Positions 60,213 to 64,000 of a stretch of DNA of 64,000 nt are shown one piece after another. Position numbers and translations under genes: made by a program. Position 1 is the stretch's first letter, and each line of letters opens with the position of its first letter. Origin of the DNA: an uncultured Fibrobacter sp. (GTDB taxonomy: Bacteria > Fibrobacterota > Fibrobacteria > Fibrobacterales > Fibrobacteraceae); the NCBI GenBank assembly GCA_934700345.1, contig CAKUXP010000002.1:1-64000 (forward strand). Direction: 5' to 3'. The notes beneath the pieces were generated by a model. It searched no databases. It saw only the letters and a list, made by a program, of their open reading frames with translations, and was not told where the DNA came from.

Positions 60213-61568
60213 ATGCAACGTTTTTTCTCCCGTATATTCCTTTCGTTGGCCGTTTTTCTTTGCGTTGCCTGTAAAAAAGGAACGATCGTAGAGCTTTCTT
60301 CGCAAATCGAATCGTTAAAAGCGGAACTTTCCCGGATTGACTCGGAACGCGATGCGTTTGAACGGGACCGCTTGCCGCCGCTTGCGATTTTGAGCGATAC
60401 GGTCCATCCGGGGGAGGGACTGTATCAGGTTTTGGAGAGGCTCCGGGTTCGCTTCGACGACAGGCGCTCCATCGTACTGGCGATTCAGGATAGCGTGGAA
60501 CTTTCGAATTTGCGGGTCGGGCAGGCGTTCCATGTGGCGCAGGATTCTGCGGGAAATGTGCAGGTCTTTCGTTATTCCCCGAATCCGGCGACGGTGCATC
60601 TCCTGCTTCGGGACGCTCCTGGCGATGCGTGGGAATACAGGCTCGTCTCTAAACCGTTGACGGTCAAGCATTCCGTGTTCGAAGGTACGATTCTTTCGGG
60701 GGGGACTTTACACGGCACGCTTCTTTCGGTGGGAATTCCCGCCCGGATGTCGGGAATCGTCGCAGGGGTTCTCCAATGCAAGATTCCCTTTTCGAGTGTC
60801 CAGGCCGGGGACCGCTTCCGCATCATGCTTGAAGAATCGTTCTACCGGGACAGCATCTGGATTTCGGGCAAGGTGCTTTATGCCGAGTTTGAAGGGCGGA
60901 CTGTAGGGCATCACGAAGCGTTCCTGTACGAGGAGGACGATCCGAAGAGCACTTATAACGCACATTACACGGCAAGTGGCGAGGCTTTGATTTTCAATGG
61001 GCTTCGCTATCCGCTGGACCGTCTGCACATTACAAGCCCTTTCGGTTCGAGGATCCATCCGATTACCGGCAAGCGTAAGATGCATAGCGGTATCGATTAT
61101 GGCAGTCCCAAAGGTTCACCGGTCTATGCGGTGGCGAAGGGAAGGGTCGTCGTTTCGGGTTTTGACGAGTTTAGCGGCAATAAAATCGCGATTCGCCATG
61201 CGGACAATTCGGTCAGTTACTACATGCACTTGAACTCCCGGGGCGTGGGTGTCGGACAGGAGGTCATGGGCGGGCAGATTATCGGGCGCGTAGGCAGCAC
61301 GGGACGCAGCACGGGTCCGCACCTTCATCTCGGATTTAAGGACGCTCGCGGAAACTGGATCAATCCGAAGTCCAAGACGATGATTGCAACGCCGAAGCTC
61401 CAGGGGGAACGCCTATCCCGCTTGCAGGGACAGGTTTCGCAAATTCGGATCGAAATCGAGAAAACCGAGGCGGTCGAACCGCAGGCGATCGAAGGCTCGA
61501 CGGTAAAGGTCAAGCAGCGGGTCGTTTCAAAGCCCTGGAAACTCCCGGATGGCCATTCCACGCTTTAA
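60213..61568 (+). CDS. M23 family peptidoglycan endopeptidase lipoprotein
   Basis: 451 residues with lipobox CVAC (C20), a short coiled-coil (about 28-55) and a C-terminal LytM/M23 domain. Zinc ligands are H291 and D295 (HSGIDYG) and H372 in HLHLGF, with H370 next to it as the second HxH residue; SPFGSRIHPITGKRK precedes them. The active site is complete, so it should cut peptide cross-links in peptidoglycan from the outer-membrane side. The final 42 bases overlap the convergent S41 gene. Confidence 0.93.
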   Translation: MQRFFSRIFLSLAVFLCVACKKGTIVELSSQIESLKAELSRIDSERDAFERDRLPPLAILSDTVHPGEGLYQVLERLRVRFDDRRSIVLAIQDSVELSNLRVGQAFHVAQDSAGNVQVFRYSPNPATVHLLLRDAPGDAWEYRLVSKPLTVKHSVFEGTILSGGTLHGTLLSVGIPARMSGIVAGVLQCKIPFSSVQAGDRFRIMLEESFYRDSIWISGKVLYAEFEGRTVGHHEAFLYEEDDPKSTYNAHYTASGEALIFNGLRYPLDRLHITSPFGSRIHPITGKRKMHSGIDYGSPKGSPVYAVAKGRVVVSGFDEFSGNKIAIRHADNSVSYYMHLNSRGVGVGQEVMGGQIIGRVGSTGRSTGPHLHLGFKDARGNWINPKSKTMIATPKLQGERLSRLQGQVSQIRIEIEKTEAVEPQAIEGSTVKVKQRVVSKPWKLPDGHSTL

Positions 61569-62879
61569 TTCCCGGAGCGCTTCTGCCGGGGAGAAGCGCT
61601 TGACTTGCTTGCGCATCGAGGAGTTCCAGTACGGCTGGACTTGCTGGCTGTATCCCGCGGTTCGCTTGGATGTCTTTCCGCTTGCCAGCTCGACCGCCTT
61701 TTGGAACGCGGAATCCGCATCGGCGATATAGAAGTCCGGTTCAAACCCGTAGAGGTGATAGCTCTGGTAATTCTTGTCTAGGAAGAGGAACGAAGTGGCA
61801 ACGCCGAAGGCGCTGTCGGGCGTTGTCACGTATGTCTGCCCGATACCCTTTCCGAAGGAGTTTGTTCCGACAACGGGAACTTTTAGGTTTGAAGTAAGTG
61901 CCGCAGCGAAGATTTCCGTGCAGCTCGCACTGCCGCTGTCGAGCATCATCACGTAATATCTGCCTGCTCCGATGCCGTCCTTTTCGACCGTAACGACCTG
62001 CTCGGACGAATCCCGCCCCTTTTTCCCGTAGCCCCATTTCCTCTCGACGATAACCGTGTCGCCGCGCTGGAGAACCGCCTTGGCCATGCGTACGCAAAGA
62101 TCCACCGAACCGCCTCCGTTTCCGCGCAAGTCGAGAACCGTCGAAGCGGCTCCCTTGGTTCGGGAAAGCGCCTCTTCGAATTCAAGCGCAGTCCCGTCGG
62201 AATCGAATCCGTTCGTCTTTCCGACAAATTCCGTGATGCGGATAACCGGAATGTTTTCGGCGGAGTCGAGATATACCGTGGGGGAAATGACCGCCGTCCG
62301 GATCATTTCGATTGACATCGTATCGTTTGAACGGGCAACGGAAAATGTAAACTCGTCCTTCTTCGCCGAAAGGATCGCTTTGTAGATAGAGTCGTTTCCG
62401 TTTAGCGGAACGTTGTCAACCGCAAGAAGAATGTCGCCTTTTAAAACTCCCGCCGAGGCTGCCGGTCCGACCCTGAAGACTGTCTTGACCCGGAGTTCGC
62501 CGTCGAGTTCCATGCCGAACGACTTGTCTTCCGTATCCGATTCCCGAATCGCCGAGGAGACCGCGGAATAGAAAGTGCGCGGGTAATAGGTCGTGAGCGG
62601 ATCCGACATGGATTCATACATCACGATGACGTCCGCAACGTCTGCATATTTTTCGTTGATGATGGCTTTTAGCGGGCTTTCCAGATAGACTTCGGAATCT
62701 TCCAGTTCGTCCGCGGACTTGTAGTAATAGTAGTAGAGGAAGGAATAGTTAAACTGGAATTCCTTGCTCGCCTTGTCGGATACTTCGACCTGTGGCGAAA
62801 CGGTATCGGTCGAGCATCCAAAAAAATATGCCGCGAGGGTGAGAGACGCCGCGGCGAGAAAAAGCTTGTTCTTTGGCAT
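61527..62879 (-). CDS. S41 family C-terminal processing peptidase lipoprotein
   Basis: 450 residues with lipobox FFGC (C22). A helical N-terminal region rich in tyrosine (a run of five) is followed by a PDZ domain (about 118-200, GVLKGDILLAVDNVPLNG) and the S41 protease domain: VLDLRGNGGGSV, the catalytic Ser in DSGSASCTEIFA and the Lys in SFGKGIGQ. It would process exported proteins in the periplasm. It follows the LRR gene by four bases, so they share a transcript. Confidence 0.92.
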   Translation of the reverse strand: MPKNKLFLAAASLTLAAYFFGCSTDTVSPQVEVSDKASKEFQFNYSFLYYYYYKSADELEDSEVYLESPLKAIINEKYADVADVIVMYESMSDPLTTYYPRTFYSAVSSAIRESDTEDKSFGMELDGELRVKTVFRVGPAASAGVLKGDILLAVDNVPLNGNDSIYKAILSAKKDEFTFSVARSNDTMSIEMIRTAVISPTVYLDSAENIPVIRITEFVGKTNGFDSDGTALEFEEALSRTKGAASTVLDLRGNGGGSVDLCVRMAKAVLQRGDTVIVERKWGYGKKGRDSSEQVVTVEKDGIGAGRYYVMMLDSGSASCTEIFAAALTSNLKVPVVGTNSFGKGIGQTYVTTPDSAFGVATSFLFLDKNYQSYHLYGFEPDFYIADADSAFQKAVELASGKTSKRTAGYSQQVQPYWNSSMRKQVKRFSPAEALRELKRGMAIREFPGL

Positions 62880-62883
62880 ACGG

Positions 62884-63636
62884 TTACGAATCGATTTTCA
62901 GTCCCTGCCTGTTGGCTAGGGCTTTGGGTAGCGGTTCCGAGAGTGGATTGTTTACCAGGGAAAGCGACTTGAGTGCGGAACATGCGGAAAGTTCTTCCGG
63001 GATGGAATCCAGCTCGTTTTCGTCGAGGACCAGTTCACGAAGCTTTTGCAGCTTGCCGATAGAGGCGGGCAGGGCGACCAGGCTGTTCCCCGAAATCATC
63101 AGGACTTCGAGACTTTCGAGATCTCCGATGCTTGCGGGAATCGTCGAAAGGTCATTGTTGTCCAGGTAGAGTTTTTCGAGCCGCTTCATCTTGCCCAGGG
63201 TCTCGGGAATTTTCGAAAGCATGTTGTCGTGCAGGGAAAGTTTTTCCACGTTTTCCCAGCCTCCGACTTCATCGGGCAGTCCGAACAGCTGGTTCCGCGC
63301 GATATTTACCTTTTTCAGGTTCTTGAGCGCGCCGATCTGCTTCGGAAGCTCGGACAGGCTGTTGTAGCCTAGATACAGGTTTTCGAGTTTGGATAGTTCG
63401 GCAATCGTTTCGGGAAGTTCCATCAGGTCGTTTTCGCTGACGGAAAGGCTCTGGAGGTTCTTGAGACGCCCGATTTCGTCGGGAAGCTCCACGAGCAGGT
63501 TTTGGTCGAGGACGAGCTCCTCTAAATCTTCGAGTTCGAAGAGCTGTGACGGGAGAAGGCGCAGATGCATTCCCACAAGGTCCAGTTTCTTCGCTTTTTC
63601 GGCTTTCGCCTTGGCAATGACTTCGAGAAGATTCAT
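62884..63636 (-). CDS. Leucine-rich repeat protein
   Basis: 250 residues made almost wholly of about nine leucine-rich repeats of 23 residues (pattern LxxLxxLxLxxNxLxxLPxxI), starting near residue 24 and running nearly to the end. No signal peptide or extra domain is seen, so it is probably cytoplasmic and serves protein-protein contact. GGAGTCGATACT lies before the ATG as a weak ribosome site. It is transcribed together with the S41 protease gene. Confidence 0.88.
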   Translation of the reverse strand: MNLLEVIAKAKAEKAKKLDLVGMHLRLLPSQLFELEDLEELVLDQNLLVELPDEIGRLKNLQSLSVSENDLMELPETIAELSKLENLYLGYNSLSELPKQIGALKNLKKVNIARNQLFGLPDEVGGWENVEKLSLHDNMLSKIPETLGKMKRLEKLYLDNNDLSTIPASIGDLESLEVLMISGNSLVALPASIGKLQKLRELVLDENELDSIPEELSACSALKSLSLVNNPLSEPLPKALANRQGLKIDS

Positions 63637-64000
63637 AGTATCGACTCCATTTTTTCAAATGATAGCATTTTTGTGCATTTTGCGGACTTTTTGCGGCAAA
63701 AGAGCGGATATGTGGCAAGTTTTTTTTGTTCCAAGCAGGAATATTCAAGAGGTTGCAGGGCTCAGTAATTCGTTGATAGTAGGGATAACTCAGAAGCCAG
63801 AAGTTGGGTGATGTGTGAGGAATTGGCTGCCGAGCGGACTTTCCATGTCCCGAGTCCCTCGTACCGCTTTTCGAAAAGCCTAGACGTCTGCGGACTAATC
63901 CCTAATTTCTCATGTTCTCGACCGTCCGCTTCCTAATTTTAATTCTTCTCCGACAGGAAAATTCAAAAAGCGTGTTTTTGCATACAGAAATGCGTTTTAA
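63637..64000. other. Non-coding end of the window
   Basis: No gene is recognised in these 364 bases on either strand. The sequence is AT-rich with a perfect 14-base palindrome GCTTTTCGAAAAGC (63866-63879), followed closely by AGACGTCT (63882-63889). Promoters for the LRR gene (minus strand) and for a gene beyond the window are to be expected. A small RNA cannot be excluded. Confidence 0.5.

Noticed and set aside
1..64000. CRISPR arrays, insertion sequences, prophage or rRNA genes
   Set aside because: I saw no regular direct repeats, transposase or integrase genes, or rRNA sequence in the window.

Overview
The window looks like a chromosomal segment from a member of the Fibrobacterota (a Fibrobacter or Hallerella-like relative). 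The strongest pointer is the gene at 37925, which belongs to the TIGR02147/DUF4423 family first defined as a Fibrobacter succinogenes paralogous family. Supporting signs are the many lipoproteins (some with Ser-rich linkers), a surface protein with a type IX-like C-terminal tail, and promoter-like TAnnTTTG elements of the kind used in the FCB group. The assignment rests on family knowledge, not on a database search. GC looks close to 50% by eye, with clear AT-rich patches at 15.5-17.7 kb and 48.1-50.1 kb.

Layout. 1-13.0 kb: the end of tuf followed by a nearly complete S10-spc-alpha ribosomal supercluster (rpsJ to rplQ, with secY, infA, rpmJ and rpoA), closed by an intrinsic terminator; rpsD is missing from its usual place between rpsK and rpoA. 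13.1-18.9 kb: a compact polysaccharide export locus (Wza-like, Wzz-like, Wzy-like, membrane acyltransferase, and a convergent Wzx-like flippase) without any glycosyltransferase. 18.9-25.3 kb: tRNA-Leu(UAG), then a proteostasis block tig-clpP-clpX-lon-yggS. 25.5-36.8 kb: purA, a Crp/Fnr regulator, then a tightly packed run of envelope genes (PASTA protein without a kinase, TPR lipoprotein, LolB-like lipoprotein, a large secreted M6-like pseudo-peptidase, an FGE-fold lipoprotein, an NlpE-like lipoprotein) and an RNA methyltransferase. 37.2-40.3 kb: nitroreductase, then the TIGR02147 gene coupled to a LamG-like lipoprotein.

40.4-45.4 kb is mostly on the minus strand: an operon of a small unknown gene, Ppx/GppA phosphatase, RsuA/RluB pseudouridine synthase and an ApaH-like phosphatase; a histone H1-like basic protein with its own terminator; and hinT-recO-panB. 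45.7-48.0 kb: tex. 48.1-50.1 kb: a two-gene AT-rich island of unknown function, its first product ending in a possible JAB-like metal-binding domain. 50.1-53.1 kb: galE, a frameshifted remnant, and an Uup-type ABC-F ATPase. 53.5-57.9 kb: glmM-glmS-scpA. 57.9-63.6 kb: a zinc-ribbon protein with a YugP-like metallopeptidase, an XRE regulator, an FKBP lipoprotein, an M23 lipoprotein, and an LRR protein plus S41 protease lipoprotein. The last 0.36 kb holds no gene that I recognise.

The themes are translation, protein quality control, and building or remodelling the outer envelope (amino-sugar supply by GlmM/GlmS, nucleotide-sugar supply by GalE, polysaccharide assembly, peptidoglycan hydrolysis, and many lipoproteins). 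The most unusual items are the inactivated M6-like surface protein, the AT-rich JAB-like pair, the regulator-lipoprotein pair, the missing rpsD, and the structured element in front of purA.
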